Source: Trichlorobacter ammonificans (lineage in GTDB: Bacteria > Desulfobacterota > Desulfuromonadia > Geobacterales > Pseudopelobacteraceae). From it: 64,000 nucleotides of DNA. This document shows, piece after piece, positions 17,342-24,999 of the stretch; the stretch's first letter is position 1, and each line of letters opens with the position of its first letter. Location of the stretch: the NCBI RefSeq assembly GCF_933509905.1, contig NZ_OW150024.1:2282001-2346000 (forward strand), in the 5' to 3' direction. Both the position numbers and the translations under genes were made by a program. The notes beneath the pieces were generated by a model. It did no database searches. It saw nothing but the letters and a program-made list of their open reading frames with translations, and was not told the DNA's origin.

Positions 17342-18799
17342 ATGGCCGACAACCTCATTCAACGCAGTGTCACCACCTCGGTGGCCAGGAACCTGGCCAA
17401 TACCACCAAGACCCCGCCCCAGCTGGCCTCCATCACGCCGCGCCACCTGCTCAGCCTGCTGCCGTGGGTCCACGTGGAGGGGGGCACCTACCGGGTGAAC
17501 CGCACCAAGGTGGAACTGCCACGGGCCGAGCGGGTGGAATTCACCCTGGTTGACGGCGTGGCCGGCTTCCAGCCCCTGGCCCTGCGCAGCATCCCCCTCT
17601 TTGCCAAGCTGTCCGATGCCATTCTGAAAAAGATCGCCGACAGCTTCAAAACCGAGACCGTGACCCTGGGGAACACCCTGGTGGCGGAAGGGAAAGACCG
17701 CAACAAGTTCTTCGTCATCGCACAAGGACAGGTGGAAGTCTTAAGCAAGGGAGTCCACGGCAGCGACCTGCGGATCGCGCTTTTAACCGAAGGTGAATAT
17801 TTCGGCGAGGCGGACCTGGTGTCGGACAAACCGTCCGAGGTGACCATCCGCACCATCAATCCCTGCGTGCTGTTGACCCTTTCCCGCACCGACCTGGACG
17901 GGCTGCTGAACGACACGCCGGTGCTGAAGCAGGAGTTCACCAAGGCGGTGGAGGAACACCTGGAACTGCTGGCCACAGTGAACAAGTACGGCGAACGCAA
18001 CATTGACCTGGTGTCCGGCCTGGCGGAAAACGTGATTATCCCCGAGACCTTCGTGGACTACTCCGAATCCCCCCGCGAGTATTCCCTGTCCGCGGTGCAG
18101 ACCGTGGTGCGGGTCCACACCCGGGTCTCGGACCTGTACAACAACCCCTACAACCAGCTGGAAGAACAGTTGCGGCTGACCATCGAGGGGATCAAGGAAC
18201 GCCAGGAGTGGGAGCTGATCAACAACAAGAGCTTCGGCCTGTTGCACTCGGTGCACCCTTCCCACCGGATCAGCGCCCGGTACGGCGCCCCCACCCCGGA
18301 CGATCTGGACGAACTGCTGGCCCTGGTTTGGAAAAAGCCCAGCTTCTTCCTGGCCCACCCCAAGGCCATTGCCGCCTTCGAGCGGGAGTGCACCTGGCGC
18401 GGCGTCCCGCCCAACACCACCACGGTGTTCGGCACCCCGGTGATCCTCTGGCGCGGCGTGCCGCTGATCCCCACGGACAAGCTGGAGGTAAAGAGCCGCT
18501 ACGCCTTCAACCAGTGGCTGGGTACCACCAACATCCTGCTGCTCAGGGTGGGCGAGGAGGAACAAGGGGTGGTGGGCCTGCACCAGCAGGGGATTCCGGG
18601 GGAAATCTCCCCCAGCCTGTCGGCCCGGCTGATGGGGCTGGACAACCTGGGGGTGGCTTCGTACCTGTTGTCCCTCTACTTCTCCGCCGCCGTGCTGACC
18701 GACGACGCCATCGGCGTGCTGGAGAACGTGGAGGTGGGCTACTACCACCATTATGAACACAGCGTTCCGGTGGCATATAACTCCGGTGCCGGGATATAG
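17342..18799 (+). CDS. Family 2B encapsulin shell protein with inserted cNMP-binding domain
   Basis: 485 residues. The N-terminal arm (residues 1-80) and the part from about 205 on (VSGLAENVIIPETFVDYSE, PYNQLEEQLRLTIEGIKERQEWELINN, ending VGYYHHYEHSVPVAYN) match the HK97-fold Family 2 encapsulins related to SrpI. Between them, about residues 80-205, lies a CRP-like cyclic-nucleotide-binding domain (FFVIAQGQVEVL, EGEYFGEADL), which defines subfamily 2B. The usual phosphate-cassette arginine after FGE appears replaced (DKPSEVT). The shell would form a protein nanocompartment. The adjacent cysteine desulfurase with an N-terminal extension is the expected cargo, and serine acetyltransferase next to it matches known Family 2 operons. 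The related Family 2A shell of Acinetobacter has been reported to store elemental sulfur; the same role here is inference. Its stop codon ends in the mobile-looking repeat. Confidence 0.88.
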   Translation: MADNLIQRSVTTSVARNLANTTKTPPQLASITPRHLLSLLPWVHVEGGTYRVNRTKVELPRAERVEFTLVDGVAGFQPLALRSIPLFAKLSDAILKKIADSFKTETVTLGNTLVAEGKDRNKFFVIAQGQVEVLSKGVHGSDLRIALLTEGEYFGEADLVSDKPSEVTIRTINPCVLLTLSRTDLDGLLNDTPVLKQEFTKAVEEHLELLATVNKYGERNIDLVSGLAENVIIPETFVDYSESPREYSLSAVQTVVRVHTRVSDLYNNPYNQLEEQLRLTIEGIKERQEWELINNKSFGLLHSVHPSHRISARYGAPTPDDLDELLALVWKKPSFFLAHPKAIAAFERECTWRGVPPNTTTVFGTPVILWRGVPLIPTDKLEVKSRYAFNQWLGTTNILLLRVGEEEQGVVGLHQQGIPGEISPSLSARLMGLDNLGVASYLLSLYFSAAVLTDDAIGVLENVEVGYYHHYEHSVPVAYNSGAGI

Positions 18800-18920
18800 C
18801 CGGTTATTGAAAAACAGCCATCTCGCCGCCGTCCTCGACAGCCCGCTTGTGCGGCGTAGCGTTGCTACGCCTCCGCGGGGTTGTCTGCGGGTGCGACGAT
18901 CTGACTATTTTTGAACAACC
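18799..18920. repeat. Dispersed palindromic repeat, copy 2 (MITE-like)
   Basis: Starts GCCGGTTATTGAAAAA and ends TTTTTGAACAACC, same interior blocks as copy 1 (GCCATCTCGCCGCCGTCCTC, GCGTAGCGTTGCTACGC, CGACGATCTGAC). As with copy 1, its first base is the G of the upstream gene's TAG stop. It separates the shell gene from its cargo gene. Confidence 0.8.
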
Positions 18921-18950
18921 TCATTTTATACCCGAGTAAGGGGATATCTC

Positions 18951-20672
18951 ATGTCAGACATTACTCCTGACCTGGTGGCACAGGTTGCCACCAGGCTCTA
19001 TAACGAAATCCCCGGCTCACAGCCGCTTGTTGCCACGATTCCCGATTCCGGCGACAGTGCCCGTGAACTGCTGGCGCGGGCACAGCAGGAGCGCCCCTCG
19101 CCCCCTGCTGTTCGCAGCGGTCTCGACACCCTTTCCGGCAGCGACACCGGCCTTGAGCTGGTCTCCCGGGCCTTTGAGGCCATTCGATCCTCCTCCGGGC
19201 CGGTCAGCGCCGTAACCTCGGCTACAGCCGCCGCTGTTCCGCCGGAGGCGCTTCCCCTGTCCCACCACGCCGACAGCCTGGTGCACCAGCAGACCTATCG
19301 CAGCGCCGCCGACAGCCATGGCGACCTGAAAGGATTTGTCAGAAACATCCAGTCCTGCCGGCACGACCTGTGGCACGGCAACGGCAGCCACGGTTCGTTT
19401 GCCGACCCCTTCGCCCATCTGCTGGCCGCCAGCCTGCCCAAACAGAGCAAGCTGGCCGGCGTCCCGTCCTTCAATGTGGCCGCCATCCGCCGGGATTTTC
19501 CGATCCTGCAGCAGAAGGTGCACGGCCTGCCGCTGGTCTGGTTCGACAACGCCGCCACCACCCAGAAACCGCGCCAGGTCATCGATGGCCTGAAGCGGTT
19601 CTACGAGGAGGACAACTCCAATATCCACCGGGGCGCCCACACCCTGGCGGCCCGGGCCACCGACGCCTTCGAGGGAGCCCGCGACAAGATTCGCGACTAC
19701 CTGAACGCCGGCTCCAGCGAGGAGATCGTCTTCGTGCGGGGCACCACCGAGGGGATCAACCTGGTGGCCCATACCTACGGCCAGCGGTTCCTCCAGCCGG
19801 GGGACGAGATCCTGCTGTCGGAACTGGAGCACCATGCCAACATCGTTCCCTGGCAGCTCGTGGCCAGGGAGCGGGGGGCACTGCTCAAGGTGATACCGGT
19901 GAACGATCGGGGGGAGATCAAACTGGAGGAGTACCGGCGCCTGCTCACACCCCGCACCCGGATCGTGGGGCTGGCCCATGCCAACAACAGTCTCGGTACC
20001 GTGCTGCCCATCGCCGAGATGACCCACCTGGCCAAGCGCAACGGCTCCCACGTGCTGATCGACGGCGCCCAGTCGGTTGCCCATCTGCCGGTGGATGTGC
20101 AGGCACTGGGGGTGGATTTCTTCGTCTTCTCCGGCCACAAGATCTTCGGCCCCACCGGCATCGGCGCGGTCTACATCCGCCGGGAGCTGCTGGAGGAACT
20201 GCCCCCCTGGCAGGGGGGCGGCAACATGATCAAGGATGTCACCTTCGAGGAAACCAGCTACAGCGAACCGCCGGCCAGATTCGAGGCCGGAACCCCCAAC
20301 GTGGCCGATGCCTACGGCCTGGGGCTGGCCCTGGACTATGTCACCCGCATCGGCCTGGGAAACATCGCGGCCCACGAACACCGGCTGCTCGAATACGCCA
20401 CAGAGAAGCTGCTCGGCGTGAACGGCCTGACCCTGGTGGGCACGGCCCGGGACAAGGTGGCGGTCACCTCCTTTGTGCTGAAGGATACACCGGTGCCGGA
20501 GGTGGGAAAATATCTCGATCAACAAGGCATCGCGGTCAGAGCCGGGCACCACTGCGCCCAGCCGTCCTTGCGGCGGTTCGGGCTGGAGGCCACCGTGCGT
20601 CCCTCGTATTCGTTCTACAACACCTTCGAGGAGATCGACCGCTTGGTGGCGGCCTTGAAACAGTTTCGCTGA
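18951..20672 (+). CDS. SufS-type cysteine desulfurase with N-terminal encapsulation domain
   Basis: 573 residues against about 405 for ordinary SufS. The catalytic part starts near residue 174 (FNVAAIRRDFPIL) and has the PLP lysine K397 (FSGHKIFGPTG) and the active cysteine C535 (RAGHHCAQPS), giving alanine plus protein persulfide from cysteine. The first 173 residues are rich in Pro, Ala, Ser and Gly, with islands such as RLYNEIPGSQPL, GLELVSRAFEAIR and FVRNIQSCRHDLWHGNGSHG. This is the disordered targeting extension known for desulfurase cargo of Family 2 encapsulins. The gene follows the shell gene and precedes cysE by 11 bp. Confidence 0.9.
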   Translation: MSDITPDLVAQVATRLYNEIPGSQPLVATIPDSGDSARELLARAQQERPSPPAVRSGLDTLSGSDTGLELVSRAFEAIRSSSGPVSAVTSATAAAVPPEALPLSHHADSLVHQQTYRSAADSHGDLKGFVRNIQSCRHDLWHGNGSHGSFADPFAHLLAASLPKQSKLAGVPSFNVAAIRRDFPILQQKVHGLPLVWFDNAATTQKPRQVIDGLKRFYEEDNSNIHRGAHTLAARATDAFEGARDKIRDYLNAGSSEEIVFVRGTTEGINLVAHTYGQRFLQPGDEILLSELEHHANIVPWQLVARERGALLKVIPVNDRGEIKLEEYRRLLTPRTRIVGLAHANNSLGTVLPIAEMTHLAKRNGSHVLIDGAQSVAHLPVDVQALGVDFFVFSGHKIFGPTGIGAVYIRRELLEELPPWQGGGNMIKDVTFEETSYSEPPARFEAGTPNVADAYGLGLALDYVTRIGLGNIAAHEHRLLEYATEKLLGVNGLTLVGTARDKVAVTSFVLKDTPVPEVGKYLDQQGIAVRAGHHCAQPSLRRFGLEATVRPSYSFYNTFEEIDRLVAALKQFR

Positions 20673-20683
20673 GGGAGGCTCCC

Positions 20684-21553
20684 ATGAGCGTATCGTCACT
20701 TTTCAAGTCGGATACCGACCTGCTGCACGGCTCGCGGCACCGCACCACTCCCGTCACGCGGGAAAAGCCCGACCCGGTCTGGACCAGACTGCGCCAGGAT
20801 GTCTTCGTCACCGCCAAGTCGGAGCCGATACTGGCCGGTTACCTGCACGACACCGTGCTCAAGCACGAGACCCTGGAGGGCTCCATCTCCTATTTCCTGG
20901 CCGGTAAGCTGGCCTCCCCCTACCTGACCGCCACCTCGATCCGGGACATCTTCTACGAAGCGCTCACGGCCGACGGCAGCATCCGGGAGGCGATCCGCCG
21001 CGACCTTTCCGCCGTGGTGGAACGGGACCCGGCGGCCCGTAGCCTGGCGCTGCCGTTTTTGAATTTCAAGGGCTTCCAGGCGCTCCAGTCCTACCGGGTG
21101 GCTCACTGGCTCTGGCACCAGGAGCGCAAGTCCCTGGCCCTGTACCTGCAAAGCCGCATATCCGAAGCCTTTGATGTCGACATCCACCCGGCGGCCCGCA
21201 TCGGCAAGGGAATTCTGATCGACCACGGCACCAGCGTGGTGATCGGCGAAACCGCCGTCGTGGGGGATGACGTCTCCATGCTGCACGAGGTAACCCTGGG
21301 GGGCACCGGCAAGGAGTCGGGGGACCGCCATCCCAAGGTGGGCAACGGTGTGCTGCTCGGCGCCGGCGCCAAGATTCTGGGGAACATCAAAATCGGTGAC
21401 GGCTCCAAAATTGCCGCCGGCAGCGTGGTGCTGAACGAGGTGCCGCCCCACTCCACCGTGGCCGGCATACCGGCACGGGTGGTGGGCAAACCGAAATCCG
21501 CTGAACCTGGCCGCCAGATGGATCAGTATGTGGAGTTCGATTATTGTATCTGA
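20684..21553 (+). CDS. cysE: Serine O-acetyltransferase
   Basis: 289 residues. An N-terminal helical domain (SEPILAGYLHDTVLKHETLEGSIS...) is followed by a left-handed beta-helix with hexapeptide repeats (IHPAARIGKGILIDHGTSVVIGETAVVGDD) and the GG-TG loop of CysE. It makes O-acetylserine, the co-substrate for cysK at 14545. The first 40 residues (SLFKSDTDLLHGSRHR...) look unstructured. Serine acetyltransferase is a regular neighbour of desulfurase-type Family 2 encapsulins. A longer reading of this frame upstream runs through the desulfurase gene and is spurious. Confidence 0.9.
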   Translation: MSVSSLFKSDTDLLHGSRHRTTPVTREKPDPVWTRLRQDVFVTAKSEPILAGYLHDTVLKHETLEGSISYFLAGKLASPYLTATSIRDIFYEALTADGSIREAIRRDLSAVVERDPAARSLALPFLNFKGFQALQSYRVAHWLWHQERKSLALYLQSRISEAFDVDIHPAARIGKGILIDHGTSVVIGETAVVGDDVSMLHEVTLGGTGKESGDRHPKVGNGVLLGAGAKILGNIKIGDGSKIAAGSVVLNEVPPHSTVAGIPARVVGKPKSAEPGRQMDQYVEFDYCI

Positions 21554-21616
21554 CGCAGGACACGCCGACAGGTGCAAGGAGTGCTCATGAAGAACCCATA
21601 ACGGCGAGGTACGGCA

Positions 21617-22483
21617 ATGAAGATGCACGATTCCCGCAGCTCAAACCACCACCGGCCACCGCTTCCCCGCAACTGGAAAACGGTGATGCAGTCACGGACG
21701 ATCACCATCAGGAAGCGGACCGAACTGGAGCTGCTCACCGCACTGGAAGCGGCGGAACAGGCGCTGCGCCACAAAATGGATTTTTTCACCACTATCGTTC
21801 ATGAAATCAGGAACCCGTTAAACGGCATCCTGCCGCTGATCGAAATGCTGCGCTCCGGCCAGTACGAGAGCGACCGCGAGCAGTTCCTGGAATACATGGA
21901 AAACTCGGCACGGATGATCCAGGCCCTTTTGAACGAATTACTGGACCTCTCCCGTATCGAGGCGGGCAGGCTCGACCTGTACCAGTCCGCCTTTTCACCG
22001 GCACAGGTGGTGAAGGAGGCCATCGGCACCCAGGCGGGCAGCCTGCTGGCCAAGGGGCTCACCCTGGCCACCGAGATCGCCCCCTCGGTTCCGGCCTGGC
22101 TGGAGGGAGACCCGTTCCGCCTGAAGCAGGTGCTGGTTAATCTGCTGGGTAATGCCATCAAGTTCACCGACCGCGGTACCATAACGGTTTTCGTGGCGGT
22201 CCAGCAGGAGCAGCCGGGGCACGTCACCCTGCACTTCAGCATCCGGGACACCGGCATCGGCATTCCCCCTGACGTGCTTGATCGCCTCTTCCGGACATTT
22301 GCCCAGGGAGACGCCGCCGTGGCCCGGACATTCGGCGGCAGCGGCCTGGGGCTGGCCATCTGCCGCAAACTGGCCGAACTGATGGGGGGCAGGGTCTGGG
22401 CGGAAAGCAGCCCCGGCCAGGGAAGCACCTTCCACCTGCTGTTGCCGTTTTACCAGGTTGTACCTGAGGAATACTCCATCTGA
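21617..22483 (+). CDS. Soluble sensor-less histidine kinase
   Basis: 288 residues, no membrane segment. HisKA motif FTTIVHEIRNPLNG, then N-box NLLGNAIKFTD, DTGIGIPPD and GSGLGLAICRKLAEL of the HATPase domain. Only about 45 residues precede the coiled coil of the dimerisation domain, so there is no recognisable sensor. No response regulator is adjacent. Its place between cysE and the VKOR/Hcy genes suggests a role in sulfur or redox signalling, but the partner is unknown. The exact start (ATG 21617) is weakly supported. Confidence 0.75.
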   Translation: MKMHDSRSSNHHRPPLPRNWKTVMQSRTITIRKRTELELLTALEAAEQALRHKMDFFTTIVHEIRNPLNGILPLIEMLRSGQYESDREQFLEYMENSARMIQALLNELLDLSRIEAGRLDLYQSAFSPAQVVKEAIGTQAGSLLAKGLTLATEIAPSVPAWLEGDPFRLKQVLVNLLGNAIKFTDRGTITVFVAVQQEQPGHVTLHFSIRDTGIGIPPDVLDRLFRTFAQGDAAVARTFGGSGLGLAICRKLAELMGGRVWAESSPGQGSTFHLLLPFYQVVPEEYSI

Positions 22484-22623
22484 ACTGCAGTTTCCTCATG
22501 CGCCGTAAAACCTGACTGCACTATTTCGGGCAGCAACGGGAAGCACTTTGCGGCAACGCCAATTTCCCGTATGGTATACCGGCAACGGCACCAGCAAACA
22601 CCGGAACCAGGGAGACGGATACC

Positions 22624-23163
22624 ATGCCTACCACGACATCATCGGATTACCATGACGGAAACAAAGCGGGCGGACGCTGGCTGCGGGCTCTCCTGCTGCT
22701 GGCCGCCCTGACGGGTCTGGCGGTCTCGATCTTTATCGTCATTGAGGAGTTCTGCCTGGTAAAGGCGTGCCGGGATACGGCTGCCTTCAGTTTTTTCGGG
22801 CTGAACATGGGGATCCTCGGCATCCTCTATTTCTGCGCAGTTACCGCCTTGTTGCTGCTGCGTAGCCGCTGGAGCCGGCTCGATCAGCTGCTGACCGCTG
22901 CGGTCTTTAGCGGTGTTGGCGGAGAGATCCGCCTGATCTGGATACAAAAGTACGTCATCGGCAGCTGGTGTCCCCTCTGCGTCACCGTCGGCATCTCCCT
23001 GGGAACGGTTGCCGCACTGCTGATCGCCGAACGACTGCTGAGCACCCCCGCCACAGACGGCAGACCGGGGTTTTCCGTCCGTTGGCTGTTCATGGTTCTT
23101 GCCCTGCTGGCAATCGGCCTGGCCGTTGCCACCGCCGGGGTACGGGAATTTACCTATTCGTAA
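22624..23163 (+). CDS. VKOR-family membrane thiol oxidoreductase
   Basis: 179 residues with four to five membrane helices, the redox motif GSWCPLCVTVG and the outer-loop cysteine pair EEFCLVKACRD, the pattern of bacterial VKOR (DsbB-like) proteins. It transfers electrons from periplasmic thiols to quinone to make disulfides. No fused thioredoxin domain. In this setting it could keep the cysteine-rich binding proteins and rhodaneses at 9407-16313 in the right redox state (inference). Twenty bp before hcyS. Confidence 0.8.
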   Translation: MPTTTSSDYHDGNKAGGRWLRALLLLAALTGLAVSIFIVIEEFCLVKACRDTAAFSFFGLNMGILGILYFCAVTALLLLRSRWSRLDQLLTAAVFSGVGGEIRLIWIQKYVIGSWCPLCVTVGISLGTVAALLIAERLLSTPATDGRPGFSVRWLFMVLALLAIGLAVATAGVREFTYS

Positions 23164-23183
23164 TCATGTGAAGGAGAAGCGGC

Positions 23184-23399
23184 ATGACCGTCACCATTAA
23201 CGGCAAGACAGCCTCCCTGCCCGACAATCCGCAGCGCACCGTGGAATCCCTGCTGGAAGAGCTGGATGTTTCCCAGCGCCTGTATGTCACCGTGGAGTTG
23301 AACGGCGACATTCTGGAGCGGGACGCATTTACCGCTACCCCGGTGGCCGATGGTGACGTGATTGAATTTCTCTACTTCATGGGAGGTGGAGCCCCATGA
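23184..23399 (+). CDS. hcyS: ThiS/HcyS-like ubiquitin-fold sulfur carrier with capped C-terminus
   Basis: 71 residues of the ThiS/MoaD beta-grasp fold. The C-terminus reads FLYFMGGGAP: the di-glycine is not terminal but is followed by extra residues, which must be clipped before adenylation and thiocarboxylation. The adjacent genes for an E1-like enzyme and a JAMM protease supply both steps. This is the arrangement of HcyS in Wolinella succinogenes, where the protein thiocarboxylate feeds MetY. SD GGAGAAG is upstream of ATG. Confidence 0.8.
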   Translation: MTVTINGKTASLPDNPQRTVESLLEELDVSQRLYVTVELNGDILERDAFTATPVADGDVIEFLYFMGGGAP

Positions 23400-24205
23400 C
23401 CGACGAGCAGATCGAGCGGTACTCACGCCATATCATCCTGAAGGAGGTGGGGGGCACGGGGCAGCGCAAGCTGCTTGACGGCCGGGTGCTGATCATCGGC
23501 GCCGGTGGCCTGGGGGCCCCCATCGCCCTCTACCTGGCGGCGGCAGGGGTCGGCACCATCGGCATTGCCGATGCCGACGACGTTGACCTCTCCAACCTGC
23601 AACGCCAGGTGATCCATTTCACCCCCGACATCGGCACCCCCAAGGTGGAGTCGGCCCGCCGGAAGATGCAGGCCATCAACCCCGACGTCACGGTCGTCAC
23701 CTACAAGGAATGGATCAGTGCCGCCAACATCGCCGCCATTATTGCGGAGTACGATTTCGTCATCGACGGCACGGACAATTTTGCCGCCAAGTTTCTGATC
23801 AACGACGCCTGTGTACTGGCCGGAAAACCGTACTCCCACGGCGGCATTTTGCAATTCGACGGCCAGACCATCACCGTACAACCGGGTGAATCTGCCTGCT
23901 ACCGCTGCATCTTCCCTGAACCGCCGCCAAAGGACGCCATCCCCACCTGCTCCCGGGCCGGGGTGATCGGGGTCCTGCCCGGCGTCGTCGGTACCATCCA
24001 GGCCACCGAGGCGATCAAGTTCCTGCTGGGCACGGGGGAATTGCTCACCAACCGGCTGCTGACCTACAGCGCCCTGCGGATGAAATTTCGCGAAGTGCCC
24101 CTGAAACGTTCGCCCACCTGCCCGGTCTGCGGCGACCACCCGGTCATCACCGAACTGCGGGACGAACTGGACGCCCTGACCGTCTGCGACCTGGAGACCC
24201 GCTGA
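23396..24205 (+). CDS. hcyF: E1-like adenylyltransferase/sulfurtransferase (MoeB/ThiF/HcyF)
   Basis: 269 residues. Nucleotide motif IIGAGGLGAP, DxDxVDLSNLQRQ, and two zinc CxxC pairs (CYRC, CPVC) as in MoeB/ThiF. It adenylates the C-terminal glycine of the ThiS-like partner and swaps AMP for sulfur. No rhodanese domain is attached, so sulfur must come from a separate donor, possibly one of the TusA or rhodanese proteins nearby. Overlaps hcyS by ATGA. Confidence 0.87.
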   Translation: MTDEQIERYSRHIILKEVGGTGQRKLLDGRVLIIGAGGLGAPIALYLAAAGVGTIGIADADDVDLSNLQRQVIHFTPDIGTPKVESARRKMQAINPDVTVVTYKEWISAANIAAIIAEYDFVIDGTDNFAAKFLINDACVLAGKPYSHGGILQFDGQTITVQPGESACYRCIFPEPPPKDAIPTCSRAGVIGVLPGVVGTIQATEAIKFLLGTGELLTNRLLTYSALRMKFREVPLKRSPTCPVCGDHPVITELRDELDALTVCDLETR

Positions 24206-24207
24206 CC

Positions 24208-24642
24208 ATGCTGCGCATCCCGGCCGTGATCCACGACGAACTGATCAGCCGCGCCCGCGAGGGGGCTCCTCTGGAGGTCTGCGGCATTCTGGGCGGAAGC
24301 GATGCCACGGTGTCGCTCCACTACCCGATGACCAATACCGATGCCAGCAACGAGCATTTCACGATGGACCCGAAGGAGCAGTTTGCGGTGGTCAAGGACC
24401 TGCGCGCCAAGGGGCAGACCATGCTGGCCATCTACCACTCCCACCCGGAAACCCCTGCCCGCCCCTCGGAAGAGGATATCCGGCTGGCCCTGACCCCGGA
24501 TGTCTCCTACGTGATCATCTCCCTTGCCGATGCCGGGACTCCGGATCTGAAGTCGTTCCGCATCACCGCCGGAATCGTGCAGCCCGAGCCGATCAACATA
24601 ATTAAATATCAATTCGATAGATATTATAAAATTAATTCTTGA
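24208..24642 (+). CDS. hcyD: JAMM/MPN+ metalloprotease processing the sulfur carrier
   Basis: 144 residues with the JAMM motif: an upstream glutamate (PLEVCGILGG) and YHSHPETPARPSEED (H-S-H-P, Ser, Asp zinc ligands). Matches Mec+/HcyD-type proteases that trim ThiS-like proteins to expose Gly-Gly. Immediately downstream of hcyF. Its last codons (IIKYQFDRYYKINS) are AT-rich because the operator and promoter of the next gene lie within the coding sequence. Confidence 0.85.
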   Translation: MLRIPAVIHDELISRAREGAPLEVCGILGGSDATVSLHYPMTNTDASNEHFTMDPKEQFAVVKDLRAKGQTMLAIYHSHPETPARPSEEDIRLALTPDVSYVIISLADAGTPDLKSFRITAGIVQPEPINIIKYQFDRYYKINS

Positions 24643-24668
24643 CAAATACGCTTTGGCTCCGCTAGTGT
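24615..24668 (+). promoter_or_regulatory. Promoter with AT-rich operator for the second TusA gene (copy E)
   Basis: ATAGATATTATAA (about 24617-24629) lies upstream of TTGACA (24639-24644); TAGTGT at 24663-24668 is the best -10 with an 18-bp spacer. Similar to the other operators except the gap to the -35 box is 9 bp instead of 7. No leader terminator of the A-D type follows. Confidence 0.55.
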
Positions 24669-24710
24669 CGCTAACACTTGCTGCGAAATAAACCGGAAAG
24701 GAGCCATTGC

Positions 24711-24941
24711 GTGAGCACCACCATAGACTTGCGCGGCGTCAGTTGTCCCACCAATTTCGTCAGAGCCAAGCTGGCCCTGGAAGACCTGCCGGGGCACGAA
24801 GCGGAGGTACTGCTGCTGGATGACGGGGAAGCGGTCAGGAACGTTCCCCTCAGCCTCGAAGCTGAAGGGCACCGCCTGATCGGCCTGAAGCAAAGCAACG
24901 AGGGACACTATATTCTGGAGCTGAAAAAAGCCGGCCACTGA
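24711..24941 (+). CDS. TusA-family sulfur carrier (second copy)
   Basis: 76 residues starting at GTG 24711 with AAAGGAG seven bases upstream. Motif [16 protein letters not shown]; the CP cysteine is the persulfide carrier. W. succinogenes hcy clusters also include such a protein, thought to bring sulfur to the adenylyltransferase. It has its own promoter inside hcyD and precedes a sulfate-binding protein gene by 58 bp. Confidence 0.85.
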   Translation: MSTTIDLRGVSCPTNFVRAKLALEDLPGHEAEVLLLDDGEAVRNVPLSLEAEGHRLIGLKQSNEGHYILELKKAGH

Positions 24942-24999
24942 CGTCCATATTTTTTTCACCACTAAATCTACCATAACTACAGACAAAGGAGAAAAACTG

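Noticed and set aside
19370-21553. A 727-residue open frame that would fuse an unknown N-terminal part to serine acetyltransferase.
   Set aside because: The first two thirds are Arg/Pro/Gly-rich out-of-frame reading of the desulfurase gene; the ATG at 20684 has a good start site.
24654-24706. TGGCTCC/GGAGCCA pairing that would hide the ribosome site of the second TusA gene, with an inner AGTGT/ACACT hairpin.
   Set aside because: The likely -10 box is at 24663-24668, so the 5' arm lies upstream of the transcription start and would not be in the RNA.
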